Part shown: positions 1 to 10,542 of the stretch, in pieces | Numbering within the stretch: position 1 is the stretch's first letter | How the letters are laid out: each line of letters starts with the position of its first letter | Origin: Laburnicola sp. R22_1 | Taxonomy: Eukaryota; Ascomycota; Dothideomycetes; Pleosporales; Didymosphaeriaceae | Reading direction: 5' to 3' | NCBI GenBank assembly: GCA_014281115.1 | Contig: JACONQ010000011.1 | Location: forward strand, 2,232,001 to 2,296,000 | DNA: 64,000 nucleotides | Translations under genes and position numbers: made by a program | Notes under the pieces: generated by a model | Database searches by the model: none | Seen by the model: only the letters and a program-made list of their open reading frames with translations | What the model was told of the DNA's origin: nothing

Positions 1-1113
1 AATATTCGAGGGCTCGGACTTTCGCCACCCATGATGAAAGGTGCATCTCCGCCTCAAGGTTACGCAGGATTCCCCGTTTACCCTACAGCTCAGAGCAGTG
101 TCTTGTTGGTGGGAGATAATGGAAAAGTCGCAGACAAGAGTGAAGACGCCTCGATCATCAAGAAAATTGAGCAACTTGCCCAGCTTAGCCATGTTGTGTA
201 TGGTTTCGCAGAGGTCAAATACAAACAGCTTGTGCCGGTTGCGCCTAGTGATCAGGGCCTCGGGATTGGAACGAAAGGCGTCAGAAGGGCAAATACTGAC
301 GAGGCCGAGGAAGATGATGATGACGATTTGACGCCTGATACCGTTCTGGTCATATCTGAAGAAGCTCTAGTTCTCTACGTCAAAGCTCTTGGAATGCTCA
401 ACAAGGCCATGGACATCACAGCAAGCTACTGGAATCGCAACGATCGTAGCCCGTCTTCCGAGGGAGTAAATCGTGCAGCAGCCAATACAGAACGTTTCCA
501 AGATGTAGTCAAGTGGCTTCGCGATCGATTCAACGAGTGTTGCATCAAGTCAGAGATTGTGGCACGCAAGTTGAAGCAGGCACAGATACTACTCCCATCC
601 GATCATCCTAGCCATCCCAACAACCGGTCGGCAGCTTCTGGATCTGCTACTACAGTCGGTTCTGCTGACAACATTCTTCTCACTACTGGCGTCACAGCAG
701 AGAAGCTGATGTACGAGCGCGCCCTTGAAATGAGCAGGACTGCCGCTGTGAATGAGCTTGTGGGAGCCGATCTTCCGGGCTGCGATTTAAACTACTGGAC
801 TGCCATTCTGATGCTCGAAGCTATTCTTGAAGATGAGGACGAGTCGTCTAGCCATAAGTTCGACAGCCAAGAAATCGATGGTTTGGAAACCGACGACCGG
901 CAGTCCATTCAGAAGCGTGAGTACCCTTTTCTCGTCGACAGCACGAACTCCACTGATGTTAGAGCAGTCTTGGAAGGCATGAAATTACGACATGCATCAC
1001 TCAAGAAGAAGTTGCAATTGCAGAAAGCACAGAAACGCGCGTCCATCACAAGCGCGCCTACACCTCATCCAGTGAATCGCAGCTCACCTTCATCTCAAGG
1101 CGCTGCAAGATAA
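1..1113 (+). CDS. atg1: Autophagy serine/threonine kinase Atg1, C-terminal part (5' end outside window)
   Basis: The reading frame is open from the first base to a TAA at 1111-1113, so the gene enters from the left and only its last ~370 residues are present. The sequence resembles the C-terminal half of fungal Atg1, downstream of the kinase domain. It has a low-complexity linker, an acidic patch (EEDDDDD), then helical stretches such as [16 protein letters not shown] and [16 protein letters not shown] that match the tandem MIT-like region binding Atg13. Atg1 starts autophagy and the Cvt pathway at the phagophore assembly site. The kinase domain is not in the window, so identity rests on the C-terminal region alone. 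The tail is Lys/Gln- and Ser-rich. Confidence 0.85.
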   Translation, partial: NIRGLGLSPPMMKGASPPQGYAGFPVYPTAQSSVLLVGDNGKVADKSEDASIIKKIEQLAQLSHVVYGFAEVKYKQLVPVAPSDQGLGIGTKGVRRANTDEAEEDDDDDLTPDTVLVISEEALVLYVKALGMLNKAMDITASYWNRNDRSPSSEGVNRAAANTERFQDVVKWLRDRFNECCIKSEIVARKLKQAQILLPSDHPSHPNNRSAASGSATTVGSADNILLTTGVTAEKLMYERALEMSRTAAVNELVGADLPGCDLNYWTAILMLEAILEDEDESSSHKFDSQEIDGLETDDRQSIQKREYPFLVDSTNSTDVRAVLEGMKLRHASLKKKLQLQKAQKRASITSAPTPHPVNRSSPSSQGAAR

Positions 1114-1860
1114 CGCGCGGTACATCCATGACGATTGAGAAAGACTATTCGAAGCACCGATGGGCTTCGAGCTATGTTTCTGCATTATCTTTTTCGAATT
1201 ACAGCATTGCATTTCAGGCGTTTGGTTCGGGATCGGCGCATAAGGTGCCTCTCCCCCTCTTTTTCAGACTTTGTATACTCTTATCTATTCCGTCTTCCAT
1301 CATACTTTGTTTCCTTTTTTACTCGATGCGTCACGCTTGCAACTTGGGGGCGTCAGGATTTCCCCTCGAAGCGTAACAGCGTCTCGAGGAGAGCCTCATT
1401 CAGATTGTCTCGCATATGATACCAAATCCCCCGCGGACCGTAGCGTGCTCCTACGGCGTCTTGGGCATCGAATTTGTTTGCGGTTCTGGTTTTGATATGT
1501 CACCGTGTACTTGGTTGGTGTACATGCTGGGGCATTATATCATGGGCATTGTTTTTTTCCATGGTTCTGGCGAACGGGGTTGGTGGCTTGGATGGTGGCT
1601 TGGATCAAGGCAATGGACTAGATTGACAACTCAGGGGGGATGACTGGATGCGTGGGGCGAGGAAGGAATTATACCTAGTGTGCAGAGATCAATGTAAGCA
1701 TGTGTCGCGAAAGCTTGAATAAAGTCTCCTCGGCTTGCCGTTTCACATAAAGTGGTATATCTTGTGGAGTGCTACAAGAGCAGGTGCAGATTGCAATCTT
1801 AGCTGCGAGGCTAACCTTGCACACTATAGCGGAGCTAGAGCTTCACAATTAGCTCGGCAC
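1114..1860. other. Intergenic: 3' flank of atg1, normal composition
   Basis: About 750 bp downstream of atg1 with T-rich stretches suited to a 3' UTR. Short open frames here show no recognisable protein signature. Base composition changes sharply near 1860, where the AT-rich island begins. Confidence 0.6.
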
Positions 1861-2304
1861 TTGTACGATAGCTAGCGCTTACAGGATTTAATTCCTAGAA
1901 GACTAATTTAATAGGTCTAAGTATTATAAAAGAGTAAGCTTAACTATTATAGAGCTTATATATAGTGTATATAGGGCATAAATACTAAAATCGTTAAAGC
2001 CCTAGTTATATTTATTACCTTTAATTTTTTTATTAATTTATAAAAATTCTAAGATGAAAAAAATTAGAATTTATAGTGTAAAGCCTTTTTATATAAGGAA
2101 AAATTTAACTGCTAATAATAATACTACTATACAAAATATTAATAATAAAATTATTATTATTTTATATATATTTTATTACTACTACTATATACTAAATACT
2201 AGATTTTAGTGTCTTCTATTTTACTCCTCTCTATATATAGTGTAGATTTAACCTTAGTTAGAATTTTAATATAATAAAGATCTTTAATATAAAGAAAAAT
2301 ACTA

Positions 2305-4154
2305 ACGTATTCTATTAGCGAGTAGATTAGATTAGTAAGCGGGTTAGTTTTTCTTGGCAACACTATAGTACTGTAAACTTTAATTTAAATTACTATTAAT
2401 ACTATCTAAAAATAGCCTACTAAGGGTAATATCTAAGCTAAAAGATAACTCTTTAGCCTTTTGGCAGGTTCTTGCGTTATGTCTAGTCCCCCTATAGTTG
2501 CTGCAGCGGTATTATATTAAGGGGCCTCTCTTAGCGTTACCTTTACCCTACGCCCTTTTGGACAATTTTGCCCTAATAGAGGGACTCCTAGCTACTAAAT
2601 CTGCTCTCTAGCCAAAGTTAAGTACTCTACTATACTAGAGACACTTTCTTTTACGTAATTTTTACTTAGTAAGTAGCTTTATCTACTTCTAAAGCTTAGC
2701 GAGTTAGCCTATTATAAGTACACCTTAGTAAGCTAGACTTTTAACGTCCTTTATAAGCTGTGCAAGCCTTATAGTAATAGTAGTTAGTAATTTCTTAATA
2801 GATTCTATTACTAGCTTAGCCTATAATAAGAGTTTAATAGCGTTTTTTAGTATTTTTAATCGCTAGGGCTTATTTAGTATAGGTAGTCCTAGTAGAGTGT
2901 AAAGTCGCACGTTAAGGCAATCTACCACTACTAACGCGTCTAAAGACACAAGCCTAGAGGCCTTAAAGGCTTTTCTATAATTCTCTAGTATAAATATATT
3001 AAAAAACGCATTGTAAAAGGCTAGTAGAAAGCCCTCTTTATTAATATAAATAATATATTAGCGCGCTAAGTCTTATACGCGCTAGGAGTACTTTAGCTTT
3101 AGTAGCGCGAAATAGACTATATTAAGTGGCTATAGAATATAAGATAATTGCGCTAGTATATAGAGGGTTAGGATCCTCTATTCTAGGTAGTAACTCTTAA
3201 AATCTTAGGATTAGTGGCTCTTATAGCTATTTAGAATAAGTAACCTCTATAACCCTACTATACGCGGCCTTATATACGCGTTAAAGTACTTTAACTACAC
3301 AACTCTAAGCTTGTTATTAGTCTAGCCAGTCTTAGAGACTAAAAGCTTCTAATTATGGGGGATACTAGTCTTCTTATACTATACTAAGATATAAACTCGC
3401 CCTTTATAGATAATAAAGGGTGAAATAGTATACCTAGTAGCGCAAATACTCTAGATTACTATAACCTACTCGCAGTTGCCTAGCTAAGTAAGATTAGGTT
3501 AAAAACGTCTCTCTAAGCCTATTACAATCTTTATTAAGCCAATAACTCTTATCTAAAAGCTAGTCTTATTAAAGTTATAAATATTTTAATTCTATACTCT
3601 ATACTTAGCTTTTGTCTCCTCTATAAGCTAAAACTACGCGTTTATTATCTTTAAATCCTCCTATTATATTCTCTGTTAGTTCTTTGCTTAATTAAAGGCT
3701 ATTTTAAGCTTAGATACACGCTTTATAAAGCGTTAAGCCTAGCATTTACCTATAGGGTCTCTATGCTATATAGCTAGTAGTTTATTAGCTATATCTTTTA
3801 TCTTATCTAGTTAGAGTGCACATCCTCGCAAGTCTAGGTTAAGTATATATTAGATAAGCGTCTCCTCTTTAGTTATAGTAAGCTTTGTCATATTAGCGTA
3901 GTTATTTGCTTAGGCAGCGATTCTATTATATTAGCGGGTTACTATAGTTTTTAAGATGTTATACGCGTTAGCGGCGCGTTATAGGCTTAAAAATTATTTA
4001 TTTTAATAGGCCTAAAGGGCAAGCTTAATTCTGCCTTCTTTATTAGATAATAACGCGTTGCGTTGTTGAGACATAATAAGTTATTATGAGGTGTTATGGT
4101 CTTGGCAAAAACTAATCCGCTCGCTGATCTAACCCGCTCGCTAATAGGATACGT
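2305..4154 (-). mobile_element. RIP-degraded Fot1/pogo-type (Tc1/mariner superfamily) DNA transposon, 1850 bp
   Basis: Terminal inverted repeats of about 50 bp are visible. The left end starts ACGTATTCTATTAGCGAG at 2305. The reverse complement of the right end starts ACGTATCCTATTAGCGAG at 4154. The arms stay alignable for roughly 50 bp and differ mostly by transitions. Both ends are flanked by TA (2303-2304 and 4155-4156), the target duplication expected of this superfamily. Each arm holds two copies of an AGCGAGCGGRTTAG-like motif, possibly a transposase binding site. Length and single minus-strand transposase fit Fot1-like fungal elements of ~1.85 kb, such as those reported from Parastagonospora. 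It is dead: the coding frame is full of stops. Confidence 0.9.
2380..4074 (-). pseudogene. Fot1/pogo-family transposase, inactivated by stop codons
   Basis: Read on the minus strand from ATG at 4074, the translation starts MSQQRNALLSNKEGRIKLAL, followed by stops at positions where the family has Gln (CAG to TAG). Further on, segments such as NMTKLTITKEETLI and LDLRGCAL resemble the N-terminal CENP-B-type HTH region. Near 2465-2510 the frame reads RGTRHNARTCQK, like the Cys/His zinc-knuckle tail of these transposases. The frame ends with TAA at 2380-2382, about 565 codons, normal for the family. Stops created by C-to-T change are the signature of RIP. No function is expected. Confidence 0.85.
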
Positions 4155-4482
4155 TATATAGCATTAATTTATCTACCTAAGATTAGGCTAATATTATATA
4201 ACCTCTATAATTATTAAGCTTATAATATATAGTTTGCAGCGCTATATGCTTAAGGTTTTCCCCTGCTAGCGTCTTATTGGTCTAGCTAAAGCAGACCGTC
4301 TCGTCTGAGAGTCGTCTCCACCAGTGTCAGCCCCCCGCCCCCGGATTCTGAACCGCTCAGCGGGAACCTCGGTGCGAGCAGCAGCCGCGTCTTCCCGTTC
4401 CCCCAGTTCCTCTTTCACGTCTGTTATGGGTTTTGTCTTACGCACCACTTCCTCTGTATCGTTCGAATGTTGATTCTTGACA

Positions 4483-6548
4483 ATGGGGCTCGGTATTCTT
4501 GATGATCATAAGCTTGAGCACGTCCCTGGTTCGTAACGACGCTATGGACATGTATGGGACCGCTTCCTAACAGCAGGCAGGGACGGCGAACGTACTTGAA
4601 GACGAGCGACGAAGACAGGAAGAAGGACAACGTGATGCAAGTCTGAAGTATGACAAGACGGGCGAAATATTGCTTGTACCGCAGCCTTCCGATGATCCCA
4701 ATGACCCCCTCGTACGCTGCCCCCTCTCCTTTACAGCTACAGGACAAGAGGTTGAATACAGCTGGCCTTGGTGTTGCGTATCCTAGGGTGACACAATGTA
4801 CTCAGGCTCTTGTCCTAGTACTGTATATTTATGGTTCACGCAACTGACGAGGTTCGGGAATTCAGAACTGGCCATTATGGCAACGCGACCTCATCGTGGC
4901 CATCCTTTCCCTGCTCTCCGTTATCGCGGCAACACTCTCCCCTCTCCTTGCCGCAGACACCGTCACCCTCGCCGTCTACTTCGGCCGCACCTTCACCGAC
5001 ATGGCCCTGCTAACGGGCTACCACCTCCTCGGGGTCGGGCTCGCCGGCTTTCTCTTCGTCCCTAGCGCACGTATATGGGGGAAACGACATCTCTATTTGC
5101 TAGGCACCATCACCGTCATATTCAGCTGCGCCTGGGGTGGTGCCAACGGGAGATCTTATAAGAGTCTGTTGTGGGCAAGGGTCTTTCAGGGCATTGGGCT
5201 AGCACCTTTTGAGGCGCTCGTGAATGCGAGTGTGGGCGATCTGTACTACGTGCATGAGAGGGGCGTGAGGATGGCCGCCAGTAATTTGGCATTATTTGGG
5301 GGCGCATTCTTCACGCCGGTCCTTGTGGGGAAGATTGCGAGCACCATGGGCTACGAGTGGACTTTTTATTTTGTCGCAATTTTTGCGGCGATGATGCTGC
5401 CGCTCCTGGTGTTTTTTTGTCCGGAGACGACGTATAAACGAGAGCAGAGGTTCGATATCGACACGATGGGGAATCTGGTCGAGAATCCCGTGCGGACATC
5501 CAATCAGGGGAAGACGGTCCAGCGGAATGCTTCAGCAGCGAGTTCAGGCGGCACGGACAGTCTCGGTAACGGAGACGAGAAGACGAACAATCAGATCGTG
5601 AAGGATCATGCGCAGCCGCGCCAAAAAACTTCCTGGAAGAAGAGTCTGCTCCCATTCAACGGCCGTCATACAGACGAGCGTTACCTTCACCTCCTCCTCC
5701 GCCCCTTTCCCCTCTTCTTTCACCCGGGCATCTTCTGGGCTTGCCTCATCCAAGGCACCCTAATCGGCTGGACGGTCCTCATCGGTATCGTCCTCGCAGG
5801 CATCATGCTCGGCCCGCCACTCTGGTTCAGTGAAGTGGAAACAGGCTACATGTACACAGGCGCCTTCATCGGAGCTCTCCTCGGCTTCCTCCTCTGTGGC
5901 CTCGTCTCTGACTGGTCCGCCAGACTTCTTACACAGCTTAACCACGGCGTGTACGAGCCTGAATTCCGCATGTTTCTAGTGTTGCCACAGTTGGTTCTCG
6001 GATGTGCCGGTCTGTATGGGTTCGGATGGACTAGCGCGAATGCGAACAAGTACGGCTGGGTCTGGCCTGACTTCTTCTTCGCTCTGGAGGTGGCTGGGAT
6101 GGTTTGTGGAGCTGTTGCGAGTGCTTTGTACATTGTTGATGCGCATCGTGAGTATTTCGTTGTCCCCCCCCCGAGGCAAGTTCGGGCGCTAATGTGGTGT
6201 GTAGGCGACATGTCGGTCGAAGGCTTCACATGCCTCCTTGTCTTCAAGAACATCTTCTCGTTTGGACTTACCTTCAAAGGCTTTGAATGGATCGTTGCAG
6301 GACAAATCAGGCCCGTCTTTGTGATCATCGGGAGTCTCCAAGTGGGTATATGTATGCTTACCGTGCCTATGTGTGAGTACCCTTTTAATACTCTTCTGCT
6401 ATTTCAGCTAACGCAACTCCCAGACATCTTCGGCAAAAAGAGCCGTTCTTTCTTCCACCGACACAATATCTATTTCAAGCTCACAGATGCGATTGCGGAT
6501 GGAATTATGAGACCTCTGGATTGGATGGCTAATAAGGTCGGCTTCTGA
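4483..6548 (+). CDS. MFS transporter, DHA-type, 12 TM predicted
   Basis: Spliced model of five exons: 4483-4528, 4581-4711, 4866-6147, 6205-6372, 6424-6548 (583 aa). The joins restore conserved family text: MGLGILDDHKLEHVPG|TANVLED at the N-terminus, DDPNDPL|NWPLWQRDL before TM1, VDAHR|DMSVEGF, and VPMY|IFGKKSR near the end. The loop between TM2 and TM3 carries the MFS-type VPSARIWGKRHLYLLG motif. A long hydrophilic loop around residues 250-300 separates the two six-helix halves. The NWPLW motif before TM1 is typical of fungal drug:H+ antiporter-like proteins at the plasma membrane. The substrate cannot be told. Intron 2 (4712-4865, GTACGC..CAG) is unusually long for this window. The start lies about 220 bp from the AT-rich island. 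Confidence 0.85.
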
Positions 6549-6552
6549 GATG

Positions 6553-6640
6553 CGGGGGGGTTTTTTTTGAGACACGGGGGCGTTTTTTTTTGAGACACGG
6601 GGTTTTTTTTGAGACACGGGGGGTTTTTTTTTTCTTGAGA
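6553..6640. repeat. Poly-T/G minisatellite just after the MFS stop codon
   Basis: Four imperfect units built as T(8-10)-GAGACACGGGG follow the stop codon within 5 bp. Unit length varies between about 20 and 25 bp through T- and G-run slippage. It would lie in the 3' UTR of the transporter. Confidence 0.85.
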
Positions 6641-7274
6641 TATGGTTTTCAGCGAGGGAGCCACCGGGGGGAGGGGGGTGTCTATAACCTGTACTCTTTC
6701 ATTAGCCTTGCTTTGTCAACTAGCATTCTATTACCTTCCTTACAAGTACTTACGCGCAAGCATAAATAAGTAAAGCGTTTTCCTACGAAAAATTAAAAGA
6801 TTGTCCATCCCTCAAGTTCTATCTGGACCATGGTGCGTGCGTCTGAACCTTGGGAAACTGTGGGCGCGTTCCTGTCTGTATACACTACTGTTCACCACTA
6901 CAAGAGAAATCGTGTCTAATCCTAAGACCGAATAGGTACCGAGCTCAAGCCCTAGAACATTGATCAGTTAAGAAGAATACATGCGAACGAATGATAGGAC
7001 CAAAGCGCGGTCGCTGGTGTGTGTCCCTTGGGATTAGCTTGGCGTTAGCAAAAAAGTAACCAAAACATGGAACGACGGCGTGTTGTGTCCCCACATGGGA
7101 CATCAAAAGTGCCCCACCCCTGGTGGCCCCCGCACTCCATGAAAACGCTCCGGCACCCTACCACCCATCCCCCGGCACTGACGGTACCGCTGATTCCTCT
7201 TTCATGTTGTCCTATATCTACTTAAATTTTTTGAAATTTTGCCATCCTTCAGTTGAAAAAAGCAACACGCAACA
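6641..7274. other. Intergenic, no gene seen
   Basis: About 630 bp between the minisatellite and the tRNA. No coding signature was found on either strand. Confidence 0.5.
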
Positions 7275-7364
7275 GGTTGTGTAGTGTAGCGGTTATCACT
7301 CCGGATTCTGATCCGACATAAAATCGAACTTCCGGCAACCCCGGTTCGATTCCGGGCACGACCT
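7275..7364 (+). tRNA. tRNA-Gln (anticodon CTG) with an 18-nt intron
   Basis: The acceptor stem pairs GGTTGTG (7275-7281) with CACGACC (7357-7363), with one G-U pair. The A box lies in TGTAGCGGTTATCAC and the B box reads GGTTCGATTCC. The anticodon stem is CCGGA (7301-7305) with TCCGG (7331-7335). The anticodon CTG sits at 7308-7310, and an 18-nt intron (7312-7329) lies at the canonical place after base 37. The T-arm CCCCGG/CCGGGG closes normally. A T-rich tract after 7365 serves as the RNA polymerase III terminator. Confidence 0.93.
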
Positions 7365-7365
7365 C

Positions 7366-7380
7366 TTATTTTCTTTTTTG
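7366..7380 (+). terminator. RNA polymerase III terminator of tRNA-Gln
   Basis: T runs (TTATTTTCTTTTTT) begin two bases after the tRNA discriminator base, as expected for Pol III termination. Confidence 0.7.
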
Positions 7381-7944
7381 CTAGGCGTTTTTTTTTGGTA
7401 AATGGGTTGGTTGGATAGGCATGCGTGATGGATGGATGATGCTTGGACAGCCCAAAGTCTTCCCAGGCTTACTTACATCTTCGCTTTTTTTTTCTATCGT
7501 GGGACACTCTTCATTTCTAGAGTCTAGAATATAAGTGGCTGACTGTACAGTGCAGGATGCTGGAAACTCCTAGCTGCAACTGCATTATGTTTGGCAACTT
7601 GGCTAGGCGCAAGAGCATACTGTGTAGCTATATGACCCAGTTATAGTGGAGCGTAAGCGGTGCAGCATAGACAACGTGAGGAGAATGTAATGAGCAAGAT
7701 GTTGGTTTGTATTGTCAACTGTCTGTCCTCTTGGGAGCAAGTTACTTTGGTAGATGGATAGCCACCAAAAATCGTCATCATCTGTTGTCCACTGCTCGCT
7801 GCTTCGAAAGCCTGCCGAGCGGGCTTATTTTCCGTATGCGCCGGTATTGCCAAACCTGCCAGCCATCCATAACGCCGCCTAATGCATCATCATGAAGGCT
7901 CCCTCATGGCCTCGTCTCTCTGCAAAGCCAGACCCCCCATACTC
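7381..7944. other. Intergenic, no gene seen
   Basis: Poly-T tracts near the tRNA, then unremarkable sequence up to the 3' end of rrs1. Open frames are short and unrecognised. Confidence 0.5.
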
Positions 7945-8672
7945 TTAGCCAGTCTTTCGAGCGTTGCGTTCGTTGGCGCGGTGCTTCCTCTCATTCCTCT
8001 TGATCTTGTCCCTGCGCTCGCTCCGGCGATCTGCGCGGCCATCGTGGGCCTCTCCGGTCTCCTTCTCCTTCTTGTCGTCGACCTCGACGAGCCACTCGTT
8101 CTCGGCGTCCTTGTTCTTGCCCTTGTAGCCCCAGCGCGGAACCCACTCGCCGCTCGCGTCGTCGTAAACCAGCTTGGTCTTGTCACCTTTGTTCTTGGTG
8201 ATGCCCTTCTTCTTTGCAAAGAGCTCCCACTTGGTCGGTGGCTTCTCGGCCGGGATGGGCTTCTCGCGGGGCAGCGGGGTGCTGCAGGGCGGGAGGACGA
8301 GGTGGACGCCGTCGGCGGTGGACTTGATGTCGCAGGTGGTCAGCAGCTGGTTGATGAGGGCCTGGGCGGCATCGCGGGCGTTGGCGGCGAGGGCTGCTTC
8401 GTCGGCGTCGCGGTCGACGGGGTTGGCGTCGTTGGCGAGCAGGTTGCCCAGGTCGAAGGTGTAGGGCGTGGGCTTGTCGACCGTCACGGGTCTGGGGCAG
8501 GTCAGCGGGGCTGCGCGGGCTGCGGGTGGGTGTGGGTGTGGGTGTGGATGCTCTGCGCAGACCTTCGGCTCGTGAGGGCGGAGTCTGTCGTGGACATGGC
8601 CGCGGCTGCTGGGGGCGAGGCCTCTGTGCGGGCGGCCAGCGAGACGCCGCCGTCCATGTCGGTATCGGACAT
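7945..8672 (-). CDS. rrs1: Ribosome biogenesis regulatory protein Rrs1
   Basis: Two exons, 8563-8672 and 7945-8491, joined across intron 8492-8562 (71 nt), give 218 aa. The join reads [16 protein letters not shown]. The core motif [18 protein letters not shown] and the segment [14 protein letters not shown] are hallmarks of Rrs1, followed by [16 protein letters not shown] and a basic C-terminus. Rrs1 acts in the nucleolus with Rpf2 to load the 5S RNP into pre-60S particles. The ATG at 8672 was chosen because the next upstream frame is out of phase with the donor site. It shares a 284-bp upstream region with the divergent mS29 gene. Confidence 0.92.
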
Positions 8673-8956
8673 GGGGAGTGTTGTATGGACTGTGTGGGTG
8701 GAGGAACAGTGCGCTGCCCTCGCTCGGCCTGCTCCAAAAATTATCCACGGGCCACGGCCACGGCTGACGGTGCGGCTAGCCGGCGTGGGCGTAGCACGGC
8801 GTAGCGGACCTCCGCGCTTTTTGAACCGTAGTCACGATTCGCAGTCCAGTCTCACAGTCCACAGTCCACAGTCCACCACACCAGACACGCCATCTTCCCT
8901 CTCCCGCCGTCGCTGCCCGCTCGCCCGCCTCGTCGTTGCAGCGGCCGCCCCCAGCC
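8673..8956. promoter_or_regulatory. Shared upstream region of rrs1 and the mS29 gene
   Basis: The two start codons point away from each other with 284 bp between them. Both promoters and both 5' UTRs must fit here. The mS29 side has CACAGTCCACAGTCCACAGTCCAC direct repeats (about 8856-8876). Co-regulation is inferred from layout only. Confidence 0.6.
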
Positions 8957-10451
8957 ATGCCTCCGCCCACCTCTCTGCGGCGCCTGTCCCACCTCGCCCG
9001 CGACACCACCGCCCGCACCGCGATGGCGCCGCGCAGCTTCTTCTCCACGTCGGCCGCGCGTGGTGCCAATCCCGCGCCCAAGAAGGGCGGCGCTGCCCAG
9101 GCCAAGAAAGGAACCAGGACCTTGAATGTCAAGAAGGGCAGGACCTCCAGCAACCACGACACGGGAAAGCGCCCTGGGCCCGGCGAGCGCAGAGCCGCCA
9201 GGAAGCGCATCGTGCTGACCAACGACAACGCCCTGGACGTCGCCTCGCTGCAGGACCTCGACAAGGCGACGGCGCTGAGCGACACCCACCACGGCCGCGT
9301 CAGGGGCATTCCCGAAGACACGGTGCTTGCCCTGCGAGCCGTCGACGCCTTCAAGACGACCCAGGGCTGGAGCTTGTTCAGGAGACCGGCAACCCTGATG
9401 CGGCAAGAGACGATGGAGCTTGCCAAGGTCCTGCGCGAGGCCGAGAGCCAGAAGAAGACGCTGCGGAGAATCATCAGCGGCGAGCGGCTGAGCGGAAAGA
9501 GCACACTGCTGCTGCAGGGATTGACCATGGCTCTGCTGAGGGACTGGGTCGTCGTCAACCTTCCCGAAGGTACCTCGTCTAGGCCCGCTTCCTATCGACC
9601 CGTGCTAACATGCCCCAGCGCAAGACATGGTCAACGCCCACACCGAATACGCTCCTCTGCCCGACTCGCAACCCACGCAGTACATGCAGGAAACGTACAC
9701 GGCGAATCTGCTTAGCCAGATACTCAAAGCAAACGGCTCCATCATGGAAAAGTTACCAGTCACAGTCACCACCAACCCCACGTTTCCTCTTCCGCTGCCT
9801 GCAAACGCCACGCTAAAGCAACTCATCGAGCTTGGCATAGTCAATCCCGAAGCTTCGTGGTTCGTCTTCGTCGCTCTGTGGCAGGAACTCACCCAGCCTG
9901 GCCGCCCACCCATCATGCTTGCCGTCGATGGCGCCGCGCACATCATGAAGGACTCCGACTACTTCGACGCAGACGTGAAACCGATCCACGCTCACGACCT
10001 GACGCTGATCCGCCATCTCATAGACCATCTGTCTGGCGCCAAGTCCCTTCCCAATGGTGGTGTGATCCTTGCTGCGACCTCACAGTCTAATGCTCCTTCT
10101 ACCCCTGCTCTCGACTTCTCTGTCAAGGTAGCCGAGACCAGGCAAGTCGATCCGGACAATGTGCCTCGCTGGAACCCGTATAAGAATATTGACCTGCGCG
10201 TTATGGAAGCCCTCAAGGATTTGCATAGCCCTACTGCAAAGGACACAGCCGCGAGCAGTGTGAAAGACATGGACGTTATCAAGGTCGGTGGTCTGAGCAA
10301 AGACGAGGCAAGATCCATTATGGAATACTATGCCGAAAGCGGCATGCTCCGCGCAAAGGTCGACGATGGTTTTGTGACGGAGAAATGGAGTCTAGCAGGA
10401 ATGGGCAACATCGGAGAACTGGAGAGGGTTAGTGTACGATTGAGGATATAA
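8957..10451 (+). CDS. Mitochondrial small ribosomal subunit protein mS29 (DAP3/Rsm23 family)
   Basis: Two exons, 8957-9569 and 9619-10451, give 481 aa. The 49-nt intron (GTACCT..CCCCAG) joins NLPE|AQDMVNAHTEYAPLP. The N-terminus is Arg/Ala/Ser-rich with few acids (LRRLSHLARDTTARTAMA, FFSTSAAR), a mitochondrial targeting signal. The P-loop GERLSGKSTLLLQG near residue 180 and the segment PIMLAVDGAAHIM (Walker B region) identify the GTP-binding mS29 fold. It is a structural GTPase-like protein of the 37S mitoribosome head. The length is normal for fungi. Confidence 0.92.
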
Positions 10452-10542
10452 GATGTACCATCTAGCCACGTGGAGAAGCGCATTTTGTACAATACTCGGC
10501 TGTGTAAAGGAACTTTGTAGAAATACCATTGAAATGCACCTA

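Larger units (their letters stand above)
1860..4262. repeat. AT-rich, RIP-like island containing a degraded DNA transposon
   Basis: Composition is strongly AT-rich and TpA-rich, and no sizeable open frame exists on either strand. This contrasts with the GC-balanced genes on both sides. The transposon (2305-4154) fills most of it. About 445 bp on the left and about 105 bp on the right of the transposon are equally AT-rich. Either RIP spread into unique flanks or the element landed in an older, already mutated repeat. Confidence 0.85.

Noticed and set aside
1860..4262. Possible A/T-rich centromere or replication origin
   Set aside because: The inverted repeats, TA duplications and transposase remnant explain the composition as a mutated transposon.
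7882..9582. 566-codon plus-strand open frame
   Set aside because: It runs antisense to rrs1 and out of frame with mS29. The protein is compositionally odd (Val/Gly/Arg-rich) and arises from the GC-rich shadow of real genes.
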